A stretch of 64,000 nt of DNA from Sulfitobacter sp. D7 (GTDB lineage Bacteria; Pseudomonadota; Alphaproteobacteria; Rhodobacterales; Rhodobacteraceae): assembly GCF_003611275.1 (NCBI RefSeq), contig NZ_CP020694.1, forward strand, positions 558,001-622,000, written 5' to 3'. The notes under the pieces were generated by a model that worked only from the letters and a program-made list of their open reading frames with translations, was not told the DNA's origin and ran no database searches. Both the position numbers and the translations under genes were made by a program. Within the stretch, counting starts at the first letter, position 1. Every line of letters begins with the position of its first letter. Shown in pieces: positions 1-8,389 of this stretch.

Positions 1-1295
1 TCCGTGAGTTCCAGACGCCGATCATTACCGCGTCTTCCCCCGAAGGTGCGCGCGACTTCCTCGTGCCCAGCCGTCTGCACCCCGGCAAGTTCTACGCCCT
101 GCCGCAGGCGCCGCAGCAGTTCAAACAGCTGCTGATGGTCTCGGGCTTTGACAAATACTTCCAGATCGCGCCCTGCTTCCGCGACGAAGACCCGCGCGCC
201 GACCGCTCGCCCACCGATTTCTACCAGCTCGACATGGAGATGTCCTTTGTCACCCAGCAGGACGTTTTCGACACGATCCAGCCGGTGATCGCAGGCATCT
301 TCCAAGAGTTCGGCGGCGGCAAAAAGGTCGATCAGACCTGGGAGCAGATTTCCTATAAAGACGCGGCGCTGTGGTATGGCTCGGACAAGCCCGACCTGCG
401 CAACCCGATCAAGATGCAGGTGGTCTCGGACCATTTCCGCGATTCCGGCTTCGCGATTTTCGCCAAGTTGCTGGAGCAGGACGGCACCGAAATCCGCGCG
501 ATCCCCGCGCCCAAAGGCGGCAGCCGCAAGTTCTGCGACCGCATGAACGCCTTCGCTCAAAAAGAAGGTCTGCCCGGCATGGGCTATATCTTCTGGCGCG
601 ATCAGGGCAACGGGATGGAGGCGGCTGGCCCGCTGGCCAAAAACATCGGCCCCGAGCGCACCGAGGCGATCCGCCAACAGTTGGATCTGGGTGTCGGCGA
701 CGCGGCCTTCTTCCTCGGTGGCAAGCCGAAGTCGTTTGAAGCAGTAGCAGGCCGCGCGCGGAACGTGATCGGCGAGGAGTTGAACCTCACCGACAAAGAA
801 CGTTTCGCCTTTGCATGGATCGTGGATTTCCCGATTTACGAGCGTGACGAAGAGACCGGCAAGATCGATTTCGAGCACAACCCCTTTTCCATGCCGCAGG
901 GCGGGATGGAGGCGCTGCAGGGTGATCCGCTCAAGGTGCTGGGCTATCAATATGACCTCGCCTGCAACGGCTATGAGCTGGTCTCGGGTGCGATCCGAAA
1001 CCACAAGCCCGAGATCATGTTCAAGGCGTTTGAGATCGCAGGCTATGGCGAAGACGAGGTGCGCAAGCGCTTTGGCGGCATGGTTAATGCATTCCAATAC
1101 GGCGCCCCGCCCCACGGTGGTTGTGCCGCCGGTATTGACCGGATCGTCATGCTGCTGGCCGAGGAGCAGAACATCCGCGAAGTCATCCTCTTCCCGATGA
1201 ACCAGCGTGCCGAAGACCTGATGATGAACGCGCCCTCTGAACCCACCAGCGATCAGCTGATGGAGCTGGGTCTGCGGGTCATCCCGCAGGAATGA
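1..1295 (+). CDS. aspS: Aspartate--tRNA ligase (partial, 5' end outside window)
   Basis: Class II aminoacyl-tRNA synthetase that charges tRNA with aspartate in the cytoplasm. The reading frame is open from the first bases of the window (codons in phase with position 3) to the TGA at 1293-1295, so the N-terminal anticodon-binding domain and true start lie upstream. Visible family signatures are motif 2 ([12 protein letters not shown], with QLDMEMSF following), the bacterial GAD insertion domain in the middle, and motif 3 near the C terminus ([15 protein letters not shown]). The ATG at 63 is internal, because the preceding codons continue the conserved catalytic domain ([18 protein letters not shown]). 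The gene is followed by a strong hairpin terminator. Identification is firm; whether it is discriminating for tRNA-Asp only cannot be told from this part. Confidence 0.97.
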   Translation, partial: REFQTPIITASSPEGARDFLVPSRLHPGKFYALPQAPQQFKQLLMVSGFDKYFQIAPCFRDEDPRADRSPTDFYQLDMEMSFVTQQDVFDTIQPVIAGIFQEFGGGKKVDQTWEQISYKDAALWYGSDKPDLRNPIKMQVVSDHFRDSGFAIFAKLLEQDGTEIRAIPAPKGGSRKFCDRMNAFAQKEGLPGMGYIFWRDQGNGMEAAGPLAKNIGPERTEAIRQQLDLGVGDAAFFLGGKPKSFEAVAGRARNVIGEELNLTDKERFAFAWIVDFPIYERDEETGKIDFEHNPFSMPQGGMEALQGDPLKVLGYQYDLACNGYELVSGAIRNHKPEIMFKAFEIAGYGEDEVRKRFGGMVNAFQYGAPPHGGCAAGIDRIVMLLAEEQNIREVILFPMNQRAEDLMMNAPSEPTSDQLMELGLRVIPQE

Positions 1296-1313
1296 TCCTG
1301 TCTGAATGAAGCG

Positions 1314-1338
1314 TCACCCCCGGCTCAGTCGGGGGTGA
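1314..1338. terminator. Bidirectional hairpin terminator between aspS and the endonuclease gene
   Basis: A perfect 9-bp stem, TCACCCCCG (1314-1322) with CGGGGGTGA (1330-1338), closes a 7-nt loop. It follows the aspS stop by 18 nt and overlaps the last codons of the convergent endonuclease gene. There is no long T run, so efficiency is inferred from stem strength. Confidence 0.6.
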
Positions 1339-2056
1339 TATTGCCCGGTAAGATGCCCAGCACCAGAACCGGGCAGCCGCCGCTGCGCCCGGCGGCGATG
1401 CGGCTGATAAGCTTATGGGTGCCGGTGGTGCTGGCCCCGAACTTCGCGCTTACGGTCTTGTCGGTCTCATTGCCGAATTTATCCAAGCAATTGCCGAGCG
1501 ATTTGAAAAATCCGTTCGACAGTTCGCGCGTCACGATGACGCCAACGTCGATCACCCCCGCTTCAAAAAAGCTGCGAAAGGCATAGAGGTCACGGTCGTA
1601 GGTCTGGTCTTTGCTGTTCCACTCATAGTCGAAAGCCACGCGGCTGCGCCAAAAGTCGACCATATGGTTGTGGATGAAGTCTTCGCGGATGATGCGGTCG
1701 ACCTCGGGGGCACTGTCGCCCTTGCCAGCGGTAAGTTGCACCAACAGATCGGCTTTGATGCGCACCTCTTCGTGGAAATTCTCGGCCGCCGCATATTGCG
1801 CGAAACGGGTGGTGGCCGACATGCGGTTGCCCCCCGGCGCGCGGATTTCATTGCGGCTGATCGTGAACTGCCGCAGCACGCGGATGATCGCGGCCAGTTC
1901 TTCGGGCGCGCGCTGTTGTAGCACGGCGGCGGCGCTGCGGTAGCTGGTGACGGAGTAGCGATCGCGCAGATCGACGGGCAGCAGGTCTTCGACGAGCCTT
2001 TCATCGTCAAAAACCGCGTCGTCGATGCGCCGCGCCAGATTACTCAGCCGCGACAC
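1325..2056 (-). CDS. BglII/BstYI-like type II restriction endonuclease
   Basis: Predicted restriction nuclease partner of the adjacent methylase. The central segment of the protein (VAFDYEWNSKDQTYDRDL, followed by the strand IDVGVIVTR) resembles the catalytic core of the BglII family, where the metal-binding ExQ motif is here E-W-N. An upstream Asp in MVDFW could complete the metal site. The frame is open from an ATG-like position at 2140, but that would overlap the methylase by about 100 bp. I chose the GTG at 2056 (243 residues), which overlaps the methylase stop by 17 bp and starts where family-like sequence begins (VSRLSNLARRIDD). Recognition of a GATC-centred site such as AGATCT or RGATCY is inferred from family and partner, not seen. 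The family call rests on my recollection of BglII-type sequences and on context. Confidence 0.68.
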   Translation of the reverse strand: MSRLSNLARRIDDAVFDDERLVEDLLPVDLRDRYSVTSYRSAAAVLQQRAPEELAAIIRVLRQFTISRNEIRAPGGNRMSATTRFAQYAAAENFHEEVRIKADLLVQLTAGKGDSAPEVDRIIREDFIHNHMVDFWRSRVAFDYEWNSKDQTYDRDLYAFRSFFEAGVIDVGVIVTRELSNGFFKSLGNCLDKFGNETDKTVSAKFGASTTGTHKLISRIAAGRSGGCPVLVLGILPGNITPD

Positions 2057-2672
2057 TGGAATTGTAGCTGTAGGTCTTCCAATCGGGCTTGTAATCCGCC
2101 TCGGCCTGATTGCCCCAAACGGTCCAGCCCTCGCGGACACCGCGCCCGAACAGTTCGAGGTAGGGGCCCCAAGAGCAGCTTTCGATCAGGTCATATTGCT
2201 CATCCGGCTTGCGCGAATGCTCCCGCTTGCGGGTCTGCATCATGTTCACCTGACGCCGCCCGGCATCCAAGGTGCGCACGTTCTTGCCGCGCACGCCGAA
2301 CAGCAAAATTTCGGTCACATTGCGGAAATAGAACCCCACGCCGCGCCCGTCACTGCCACCGTCTTTGCGGATTTTGTGCCAAATGATGTTGGATTTATAT
2401 TCAAATCCCCAGGCCTTGAGCACCTGCAGCCCCTCGGGCAACAGCGCGTTCGGCACCCACATGTAACAATGCGCGCGGTCTTCGAGGTGATCGGCCACGG
2501 GCAGGGCGCAGATGTCATCCACAGTCATCGTGGGATAACGGGCCAAGCGCTTATGTTCGGGCGCGACCTTGCCGGTGCGGTTGGTGAAGCGCCACGGCGG
2601 GTCCGCCATGACGCATCCAAACCGGTCTTTGCCCAGAAAGTCGCGTAGGTCTTGTGATGGATTATCGCTCAT
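2040..2672 (-). CDS. MT-A70 family DNA adenine N6-methyltransferase
   Basis: Predicted SAM-dependent adenine methylase of 210 residues. The DPPW catalytic motif is at residues 24-27 (CVMADPPWRF), followed by family features such as YPTMTVDDI, HCYMWVPNALLPEG, WGFEYKSNIIWHK, FRNVTEILLFG and a C-terminal ELFGRGVREGWTVWGN. MT-A70 proteins in bacteria often act as the protective methylase of type II systems. Here the gene overlaps the downstream BglII-like nuclease, which supports that role. The frame can be extended to a TTG at 2708, but the ATG at 2672 has a GAGGAAA sequence about 14 nt upstream and is preferred. The target sequence is not known from sequence alone. Confidence 0.85.
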   Translation of the reverse strand: MSDNPSQDLRDFLGKDRFGCVMADPPWRFTNRTGKVAPEHKRLARYPTMTVDDICALPVADHLEDRAHCYMWVPNALLPEGLQVLKAWGFEYKSNIIWHKIRKDGGSDGRGVGFYFRNVTEILLFGVRGKNVRTLDAGRRQVNMMQTRKREHSRKPDEQYDLIESCSWGPYLELFGRGVREGWTVWGNQAEADYKPDWKTYSYNSSVAAE

Positions 2673-2784
2673 ATCCAATATATTGCGTTTCCTCGGGCTT
2701 TCTTGCAACCGCTACCTGCCCAGAGGGGCTGGATATCCACAAGAACGTTAAGAGAACACGTTTATCAGGTAAGAGCGTGTCCGG

Positions 2785-3261
2785 TCAATCCTCAAGACTG
2801 TCTTCGCGCTTTTCCTCAATGAGTTTGGCTTCCTTTTCCTTACGCTTCAGGAACTTGTCGCCGAAGGCGTCGTTATGTTCCTCGCCGATGACCTTCTTGG
2901 CGCGGGTGAAAAGCTCGTCTTCTTCCTCGTCCATGTGATGCTCGTAGTCATGCTTGAGTTGCTTGAAACGAGTCAGCCAAGCAGAGGACGACATATCGGT
3001 TTCGCGCAGCTCTTCCATGATATCGTCAAGCTGCTGGTGTTCGTGAACCGAATGGCGCGCGTGATCTTGGCCCCATGTTTCGGACATCAGCGTGGAATAA
3101 AAGGTCTCTTCTTCGGCGGCGGCGTGGGATTTCACGTCATGGTAAAAACGGTCCCAAGCCTTGCGGCGCTCGGCGCTGTCGCCTTCGGTGTCGGCAATGG
3201 TGTTGAGCAGGGCGCGGTGTTCATCATGATCTTCTTTGATCGCGTCGTAGATAGAGGGCAT
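2785..3261 (-). CDS. Hemerythrin HHE cation-binding domain protein
   Basis: A 158-residue helical protein of the bacterial hemerythrin-like (HHE) family, which usually binds a di-iron centre and has been linked to oxygen, NO or oxidative stress handling. The ligand-like residues are laid out as expected: KEDHDEHRALL near residue 12, HAAAEEETFYS near 45, HSVHEHQQL near 70, and HDYEHHMDEEEDELF near 107. The C terminus is a lysine/glutamate-rich helix. A good ribosome site (AAAGGA) lies upstream of the ATG at 3261. It is a single-gene unit, with its own intergenic space towards the methylase. The substrate is not predictable. Confidence 0.88.
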   Translation of the reverse strand: MPSIYDAIKEDHDEHRALLNTIADTEGDSAERRKAWDRFYHDVKSHAAAEEETFYSTLMSETWGQDHARHSVHEHQQLDDIMEELRETDMSSSAWLTRFKQLKHDYEHHMDEEEDELFTRAKKVIGEEHNDAFGDKFLKRKEKEAKLIEEKREDSLED

Positions 3262-3320
3262 GGGAAAAATCCTTTGGTGTTACCTGTGGCTAACGCCGAA
3301 GCCACCGGCAGGTTCCCGCC

Positions 3321-3494
3321 CTAGAAGACCGCGCCCTTCGCCGCTTGGCTAGCGACCTGTTGGAATAACCCGCCTGTTTGGGCGTGAAATGCCGCCAAAG
3401 TAACGATTACCAGTCCCAGAACATTCGCGCCCACGACGATCCAATCGACCGGCTTTGCGGGTTTGGCGCTGTCCTTGGCGTGGTGCTGGGTCAT
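3321..3494 (-). CDS. Small single-pass membrane protein, unknown function
   Basis: A 57-residue protein with a polar, lysine-rich N terminus (MTQHHAKDSAKPAKP), one hydrophobic segment of about 20 residues (VDWIVVGANVLGLVIVTLAAF) and a short tail. The longer frame starting at 3572 is less likely, because the ATG at 3494 is preceded by a strong GGAGGGT ribosome site five bases away. It lies just upstream of the hemerythrin gene on the same strand, about 60 bp apart, so the two may be co-transcribed. I do not recognise the family. Confidence 0.6.
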   Translation of the reverse strand: MTQHHAKDSAKPAKPVDWIVVGANVLGLVIVTLAAFHAQTGGLFQQVASQAAKGAVF

Positions 3495-3645
3495 ATCACC
3501 CTCCGGGGGTCGCTTGGGTTTAGCATAATGCTGCAAGCTGAATGTGGCATGAATGTGTAACTTGAATGCCAAGACTGGGGTCTGGTGGAATTATTTCAAG
3601 TTTATTCATCTTGGCGGCCCGATAAGCGCGGTGCATAACTTTGCT

Positions 3646-4368
3646 ATGAACAGCAGATCAGACCCGCGCCCTGTCGGGCCCACGATAGAGAATTGGGCCG
3701 AGCCCCAACGGCCCGCCGGTGAGGTGCTCTCCGGGCGCCATGTCGTGTTGGAGCCGCTTTCGGCAGAGAAACACGCCGCGCTGCTCTACCCCGCCTATGT
3801 GGGGGAGGACCACGTTTGGGATTATCTGCCCTACGGGCCATTCTCTTCGGCGGCGCAGTATCACCGCTGGGTGCGCGATAGTGCAGCGCAGGTTGATCCG
3901 TATTTCATGGCAGTGAAAGACCGCGCGCGGGATCAATGGGCGGGCGTGGCAAGTTTTCTGCGGATCAAGCCCGAGGCAGGCAGTATCGAGGTGGGCCACA
4001 TCAACTTCAGCCCCGCCCTACAGCGCACCCCCGCGGCGACCGAGGCGATATTCCTGATGATGCAATGGGCCTTTGAGGCGGGCTACCGACGGTTCGAGTG
4101 GAAATGCGACGCGCTCAACCGTCCGTCCCGCCGCGCCGCGCAGCGGTTGGGGTTGAGCTATGAGGGTGTCTTTCGGCAAGCGACCATCGTCAAGGGGCGC
4201 AACCGCGACACGGCTTGGTTCGCCGCGATCGACACGGAATGGCCCGCGCTGAAAGAGGCGTTCGAAGCTTGGCTGTCCCCCAGTAATTTTGACGGGCAGG
4301 GGCAACAGAAGGAACGGCTCGGCGATCTGACCCGCCTTGTTCGTGTAACGAGCGACCCGATGCTTTAA
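3646..4368 (+). CDS. GNAT family N-acetyltransferase (RimJ/RimL type)
   Basis: A 240-residue acetyltransferase resembling the RimJ/RimL and YdaF branch of GNAT enzymes. The N-terminal strand (GRHVVLEPLSAEKHAALLYPAY), the central GVASFLRIKPEAGSIEVGHI strand and the helix around AATEAIFLMMQWAFEAGYRRFEWKCDALN are typical. The closing RAAQRLGLSYEGVFRQ segment also fits: in this family it carries the acetyl-CoA pyrophosphate contacts and the end of the fold. I chose ATG 3646 because the frame upstream (from 3553) does not look like GNAT sequence, although no good ribosome site is visible. The acceptor could be an amino acid, a peptide N terminus or a small amine, and context does not say which. 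Confidence 0.82.
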   Translation: MNSRSDPRPVGPTIENWAEPQRPAGEVLSGRHVVLEPLSAEKHAALLYPAYVGEDHVWDYLPYGPFSSAAQYHRWVRDSAAQVDPYFMAVKDRARDQWAGVASFLRIKPEAGSIEVGHINFSPALQRTPAATEAIFLMMQWAFEAGYRRFEWKCDALNRPSRRAAQRLGLSYEGVFRQATIVKGRNRDTAWFAAIDTEWPALKEAFEAWLSPSNFDGQGQQKERLGDLTRLVRVTSDPML

Positions 4369-4389
4369 GTGGCCTGCCTGCCGGGTGGG

Positions 4390-5109
4390 TTAAATCGCAA
4401 TTTTCTCAGTCAATCGGATCTGGATCATTCCGGCGATGGTGGCGGCCTCTGAGCCCGCGGGTTGGCCGAGTGCGCGTTTATGTGCCAAAGCCCTCGCCGC
4501 CTCTTCCAGCCTAAGGTCATTCGCGGAGCGGGCAACGCCGCAGAGAAATTGCGCGACATAATCAAGCGTGGGCTCATCCGGTTCGCCGCCGAGGACGCCC
4601 GCGATATGGGCAATGTCATCTTGAAAGCCGATTCGATCCGGGGAGACATCTTCATCCGGGAGGGCGCGCAGGCCCACGGGGCGACGCTCTTCGGGGAGGG
4701 TTTTCAGAATGGCCTGCTGGAAGGATGACAGCGATGTAATCGGCTTCGCGATAAACCCATCGACCCCGGACGCGCGGGCATCAGGCTCCATATGGCTGTC
4801 GCCAGATATGGCGATGATCGTTTCCACCCGGGGCGTGCTTTGTGTGAGTTCGGCGATCAGGTCCAGACCGCTGCCGTCGGGCAGGCCAAGGTCGACCAGC
4901 GCCACGGCGGGGCGATAGACCTGTAGATGGCGCCGGGCAGAGCGCAAACTATCTGCCCGCCTGATCCGCGCGCCAGAGCGTAGACAGAGCAGGCGCATCG
5001 CCTCGCAAGCGAAACGGCTGTCTTCCACCACCAAAACGGTGAGGCCCAGCAGCGGTCGCTCCGCCGTGGGGGTGGGGGTGGTTCTTTCGAAAGGGTCGGT
5101 GTCGTCCAT
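4390..5109 (-). CDS. Response regulator receiver protein with uncharacterised C-terminal helical region
   Basis: A 239-residue protein with a CheY-like receiver domain in its first half. VLVVEDSRFACEAM supplies the acidic pocket, VALVDLGLPDG the phosphorylated Asp, IIAISGD the Thr/Ser position and GFIAKPI the conserved Lys. After residue 150 comes about 90 residues of predicted helix with no DNA-binding or enzymatic domain that I recognise, so it may act by protein contacts. The ATG at 5109 has a clear GGAGG ribosome site seven bases upstream. The in-frame GTG at 5136 is therefore rejected. No histidine kinase is encoded nearby, so it is an orphan regulator whose input is unknown. Confidence 0.82.
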   Translation of the reverse strand: MDDTDPFERTTPTPTAERPLLGLTVLVVEDSRFACEAMRLLCLRSGARIRRADSLRSARRHLQVYRPAVALVDLGLPDGSGLDLIAELTQSTPRVETIIAISGDSHMEPDARASGVDGFIAKPITSLSSFQQAILKTLPEERRPVGLRALPDEDVSPDRIGFQDDIAHIAGVLGGEPDEPTLDYVAQFLCGVARSANDLRLEEAARALAHKRALGQPAGSEAATIAGMIQIRLTEKIAI

Positions 5110-5235
5110 AATCGCCTCCAACAACTTCTGCTGCACAATCGTTACGCCGCGTTGGCTAACGACGCGTTAACGTGACGCATTGTTGTTCAGCGGACGGGCG
5201 GGCATAAAGCTGGCAAATCACGAGGAGCACCCAAG

Positions 5236-5640
5236 ATGATCGGACGTCTTAACCATGTGGCCATCGCCGTGCCGGTTCTCGATGCGGCGGCGGATCAGTA
5301 TCGCCACGCGCTTGGCGCCAAGGTCGGCGCGCCACAAGCCGAACCGGATCACGGGGTGACCGTGATCTTTATCGAACTGCCCAACACCAAGATCGAATTG
5401 CTGCATCCTTTGGGCGATGACAGCCCGATCAATGGCTTTCTGGAAAAGAACCCGTCGGGTGGCATCCACCATATCTGCTATGAGGTCGACGACATCATCG
5501 CGGCGCGCGATCATCTGAAATCCACCGGCGCGCGGGTGCTGGGCTCGGGCGAACCCAAGATCGGCGCCCATGGCAAGCCGGTACTGTTCCTGCATCCCAA
5601 GGATTTCAACGGCGCGCTCGTCGAGCTTGAGGAGGTCTGA
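5236..5640 (+). CDS. mce: Methylmalonyl-CoA epimerase
   Basis: A 134-residue VOC-superfamily enzyme that interconverts (R)- and (S)-methylmalonyl-CoA in propionate and ethylmalonyl-CoA pathway carbon flow. It opens with LNHVAIAVPVLDAA, contains VIFIELPNTKIELLHPLG and the diagnostic GGIHHICYEVDDI, and ends with PVLFLHPKDFNGALVELEE. The metal ligands are His (LNHVA), His (IHHICYEV) and the terminal Glu (LVELEE). Ribosome site GAGGAG lies nine bases upstream. The DUF1467 gene follows after two bases, a pairing that I recall as common in Rhodobacteraceae. Confidence 0.94.
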   Translation: MIGRLNHVAIAVPVLDAAADQYRHALGAKVGAPQAEPDHGVTVIFIELPNTKIELLHPLGDDSPINGFLEKNPSGGIHHICYEVDDIIAARDHLKSTGARVLGSGEPKIGAHGKPVLFLHPKDFNGALVELEEV

Positions 5641-5642
5641 GC

Positions 5643-5936
5643 ATGGGGATCGTTTCGGGCCTTGTGCTGTTCGCCGTCATTTGGTCGATGACCTTTATGG
5701 TTGCTCTGCCGATTCGGGTGCAAACCCAAGGGGACGCAGGCGAGGTCGTGCCCGGCACTCATGCGGGCGCGCCAGCGCAGCATCATCTGGGGCGCAAGGC
5801 GCTGTGGACCACGCTGGTGGCCGCAATCATCTGGGCGATCAGCGCCACGGTCATCCTGTCGGGCTGGATCAGCGTGGCGGATATCGAAGGCTGGCTGCAT
5901 CCGAATGCGGCACCAACGCATGGTACAGGTGGGTAA
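5643..5936 (+). CDS. DUF1467 family membrane protein
   Basis: A 97-residue inner-membrane protein with two hydrophobic helices: one at the N terminus (SGLVLFAVIWSMTFMVALPI) and one near residues 55-75 (LWTTLVAAIIWAISATVIL). Between them lies a His- and Gly-containing loop (HAGAPAQHHLGRKALW). This matches the alphaproteobacterial DUF1467 family, whose function is not established. It directly follows mce, with its ribosome site (GAGGAGGT) inside the mce 3' end, so the two are translated from one message. Its last 68 bp overlap the 3' end of the convergent EI24 gene. Confidence 0.85.
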   Translation: MGIVSGLVLFAVIWSMTFMVALPIRVQTQGDAGEVVPGTHAGAPAQHHLGRKALWTTLVAAIIWAISATVILSGWISVADIEGWLHPNAAPTHGTGG

Positions 5937-6603
5937 AGGTCGCCGCCCCTAGGATCGGGATCAGCAGGTTCAGCAGCGGCACCGACAGCGGCACCGCCAT
6001 CAGAACCCCGGCCAGCCAGATCGTGCCCGCATGGCGGCGGCGCAGGCGTTTCGCCTCGTCCCGCCCATGGCGGCGCAGCGCGGCGAGGGTGAAATATTCG
6101 CGCCCCAGCAAGAACCCGTTCAGCCCCCAAAAGATGAACAGCGCCGCCGGGGCGAAGAGCAGGTATAGGATCAGCGCCAGCAGGTTTGCCCCCACCAGCA
6201 CGCCCATGAAGTTGACGGTATCGCGGATCGCATCGCCGATGCCGACACGGTGCGCCGGGGGCAGATGCGGGTAGTGGACCTCTTCCACCGCATCGGCCAC
6301 GTCATCTAAAAACATTGAGGTAATCGCCGAGGCGACGGGCACCATCAGAAAGACCGAGAGCACCATCAGCAGGATCAGCGCGCTCCAACTCAGCAGATCA
6401 TCGAGCCAGTTGACCTCGCCCAGTACCGGAAGCCAAGCGTCTTCGGGCGTGATCCAATCCACCAGATAGGCAAAGCCCGCCGTCGCCGCGACCAGCAGCG
6501 CCAGCGACAGGCCGACGCCGAGCAGGACCACTTTGCGAAAGCGCGCATCCCCCAATTGGCCAAGCGCGCGGGTAAAGGACCGCAGGATCGCGTTTACAGC
6601 CAT
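5869..6603 (-). CDS. EI24 domain (CysZ-like) membrane protein
   Basis: A 244-residue polytopic inner-membrane protein of the EI24/CysZ family. Hydrophobic helices are seen near residues 25-47, 70-95, 130-155 and 195-225, with the family-typical central stretch FLDDVADAVEEVHYPHLPP and the loop FWGLNGFLLGREYFTLAALRRH. CysZ members move sulfate, but many alphaproteobacterial EI24 proteins have no assigned substrate, so transport of sulfate is only a possibility. It overlaps the nitroreductase gene by 10 bp and is probably translated from the same transcript. The C-terminal part overlaps DUF1467 on the opposite strand. Confidence 0.85.
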   Translation of the reverse strand: MAVNAILRSFTRALGQLGDARFRKVVLLGVGLSLALLVAATAGFAYLVDWITPEDAWLPVLGEVNWLDDLLSWSALILLMVLSVFLMVPVASAITSMFLDDVADAVEEVHYPHLPPAHRVGIGDAIRDTVNFMGVLVGANLLALILYLLFAPAALFIFWGLNGFLLGREYFTLAALRRHGRDEAKRLRRRHAGTIWLAGVLMAVPLSVPLLNLLIPILGAATFTHLYHALVPHSDAASLRYPPR

Positions 6604-7166
6604 GTCGTGATCTCGTCGATGTCAGGGCGCGGGCGTTCCGGTGGGGCGGCGGTTTCGGTGCCGATATGGATGATCCCCGCGATACGCTCATGCGGGGCGA
6701 GGGCAAAGCCTTCCTCCATGAAGCCGCGGTCATGGGAAGGCCAACCGCTGAGCCAGTTTGCCCCCCAGCCTGCGGCAAGCGCCGCGTTGAGCAGCGCAAG
6801 GCAGACGGCCCCGGCGGAATAGGTCTGCTCCAGTGGGGGGATCTTGGGCGAAGGTTTTTGCACCTCAATGACCGCCACGGCGAGGTTGCCTTGGTCAAAC
6901 TGGCCACGCCCCTTGGCGGTGTCCTCTGGTCCGAGGCCAAGGGCTGCGCCGCGTTTCTCAGCCGCTTCGGCCAATCGCGCCATCGCCGCGCGGTCGATGA
7001 CCACGAAACGCCACGGCTCCAGCTTGCCATGATCCGGCGTGCGGGCGGCGGCGGTCAGAAGGGGGCGCAGGGCGTCGGCGTCCGGGACGGGCAGGCCGAG
7101 GGTCTTGGCAGGGCGCGAGCGGCGGTTTTGCAGAAAGGCGAGGGCGGAAGGGTCAGCTACGGGCAT
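6594..7166 (-). CDS. Nitroreductase family protein (YdjA-like)
   Basis: A 190-residue FMN-dependent oxidoreductase. The N terminus has the FMN phosphate-binding pattern NRRSRPAKTLG, followed by AARTPDHGKLEPWRFVVI, typical of the YdjA branch. Later come YSAGAVCLALLNAALAAGWGANWLSGWP and the closing IAGIIHIGTE. The family uses NAD(P)H to reduce nitro groups or quinones, but natural substrates are usually unknown. It lies between the HDAC-like gene (9 bp upstream) and EI24 (10 bp overlap), which suggests a three-gene unit. Confidence 0.88.
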   Translation of the reverse strand: MPVADPSALAFLQNRRSRPAKTLGLPVPDADALRPLLTAAARTPDHGKLEPWRFVVIDRAAMARLAEAAEKRGAALGLGPEDTAKGRGQFDQGNLAVAVIEVQKPSPKIPPLEQTYSAGAVCLALLNAALAAGWGANWLSGWPSHDRGFMEEGFALAPHERIAGIIHIGTETAAPPERPRPDIDEITTWL

Positions 7167-7175
7167 TGCGGTCTC

Positions 7176-8282
7176 TTACAGGTCCAGTTGCCGCGCCATA
7201 TCGTCAATCGACTGGCGCAGGAAGGCGTCAAAGGAAGGCGAGGGTTGGCGGGCGTGCAAGGCACGGGCCATTGGGTCGGGGGCATCGATCTTGCTGCCCG
7301 CCAAAGTGGCGATCGTGGCATGGCCGCAGAAGGGGACATAGGCTTCGGAATAGCCGCCTTCGTGCACGAGGACCAGTTTGCCATCGCAGACCTTATCAGC
7401 GGTATCACGGATGCGCTTGGTCATCTCGGCAAAGGTGGCGGCGGTGGCCTGCATTCGGGCCAGTGGATCGACGATTGCCGCGTCATAGCCGCAGGCGACG
7501 ATAATCATGTCGGGGGCGAATGCCTTGATCGCCGGGATCACCACGCGGTCCATCGCGTGTAGGTAGGCGGTGTGGCCCGAGCCCGCGTGCATCGGCAGGT
7601 TGATGTTATAGCCTTCGCCAGCACCCCGCCCGCGATCTGCCAGCGCGCCCGTGTCGATGGGGTAATTCCCTTCTTGGTGCAGAGAGATCGTCAGCACGTC
7701 ATCGCGGTCATAATAGATCGCCTCGGTGCCATTGCCGTGGTGCACGTCCCAGTCCAGCACGACCACGCGCTTGGCCAGCCCCTTGGCCTGTGCGGCCTCG
7801 ATGGCGATGGCGATATTGGCCAGCAGGCAGAACCCATTGGGGAGATCGGGCAGGCAGTGATGCCCCGGTGGGCGGCTGAGGGCATAGGCATTGTCGAGAT
7901 CGCCGCGTGCCACGGCGTCGACCGCGGCGATGGCCAGCCCGGCAGACAGCGCGGCCAATTCATAGCCGCCGCGGGCGAAGGGGACCGCATGGCCCAAGTC
8001 TCCGCCGCCTGCATCAGAGAGTCGCTTGAATTCATCAAGGTAGCTTTCGGGATGCACCCGTGCCAGCGCTTCGCGGCTGGCCGGGGCGGCGCTGCGGGTG
8101 TCGAGTTCGGCGAACAGGCCCGTCACTTCCATGAGGTTCTTCATGCGGCGCTTGGTTTCGGGGTTTTCCGGCAGGCCGCCTGCCGCGAGGGGCTGCACCA
8201 GCCCGCCGACCGGCATGGTAAAGGCGTAGTTCCCGCCTGCGTGCCAGAAGCAGCGTTCGTCCCAGAAAAAACCTGTGGTCAT
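7176..8282 (-). CDS. Histone deacetylase family protein (class II / acetylpolyamine amidohydrolase type)
   Basis: A 368-residue zinc-dependent amidohydrolase of the HDAC superfamily. In bacteria these enzymes remove acetyl groups from polyamines or other small amides rather than histones. The key blocks are visible: RPPGHHCLPDLPNGFC with the catalytic His pair, VVVLDWDVHHGNGTEAIYY with the Asp and His zinc ligands, LTISLHQEGNYP, and the late IIVACGYDAAIVDPLARM with the second Asp ligand, then LVHEGGYSEAYVPFC. The open frame runs further upstream to 8642, but that part overlaps a VOC gene. The ATG at 8282, with a GAAGGGG site before it, starts the family sequence (TTGFFWDERCFWHAGGNYA). Confidence 0.92.
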   Translation of the reverse strand: MTTGFFWDERCFWHAGGNYAFTMPVGGLVQPLAAGGLPENPETKRRMKNLMEVTGLFAELDTRSAAPASREALARVHPESYLDEFKRLSDAGGGDLGHAVPFARGGYELAALSAGLAIAAVDAVARGDLDNAYALSRPPGHHCLPDLPNGFCLLANIAIAIEAAQAKGLAKRVVVLDWDVHHGNGTEAIYYDRDDVLTISLHQEGNYPIDTGALADRGRGAGEGYNINLPMHAGSGHTAYLHAMDRVVIPAIKAFAPDMIIVACGYDAAIVDPLARMQATAATFAEMTKRIRDTADKVCDGKLVLVHEGGYSEAYVPFCGHATIATLAGSKIDAPDPMARALHARQPSPSFDAFLRQSIDDMARQLDL

Positions 8283-8389
8283 CGTGTGATCCCCTTCATC
8301 CTTGCGGGGAACGTGGCGCAGGGCTGCGGGTTTGTCCATGGCAGGCAGGGCCCAGGCGGGCGGTGGTGTGTGGGGTGGGTGCGGGATTC

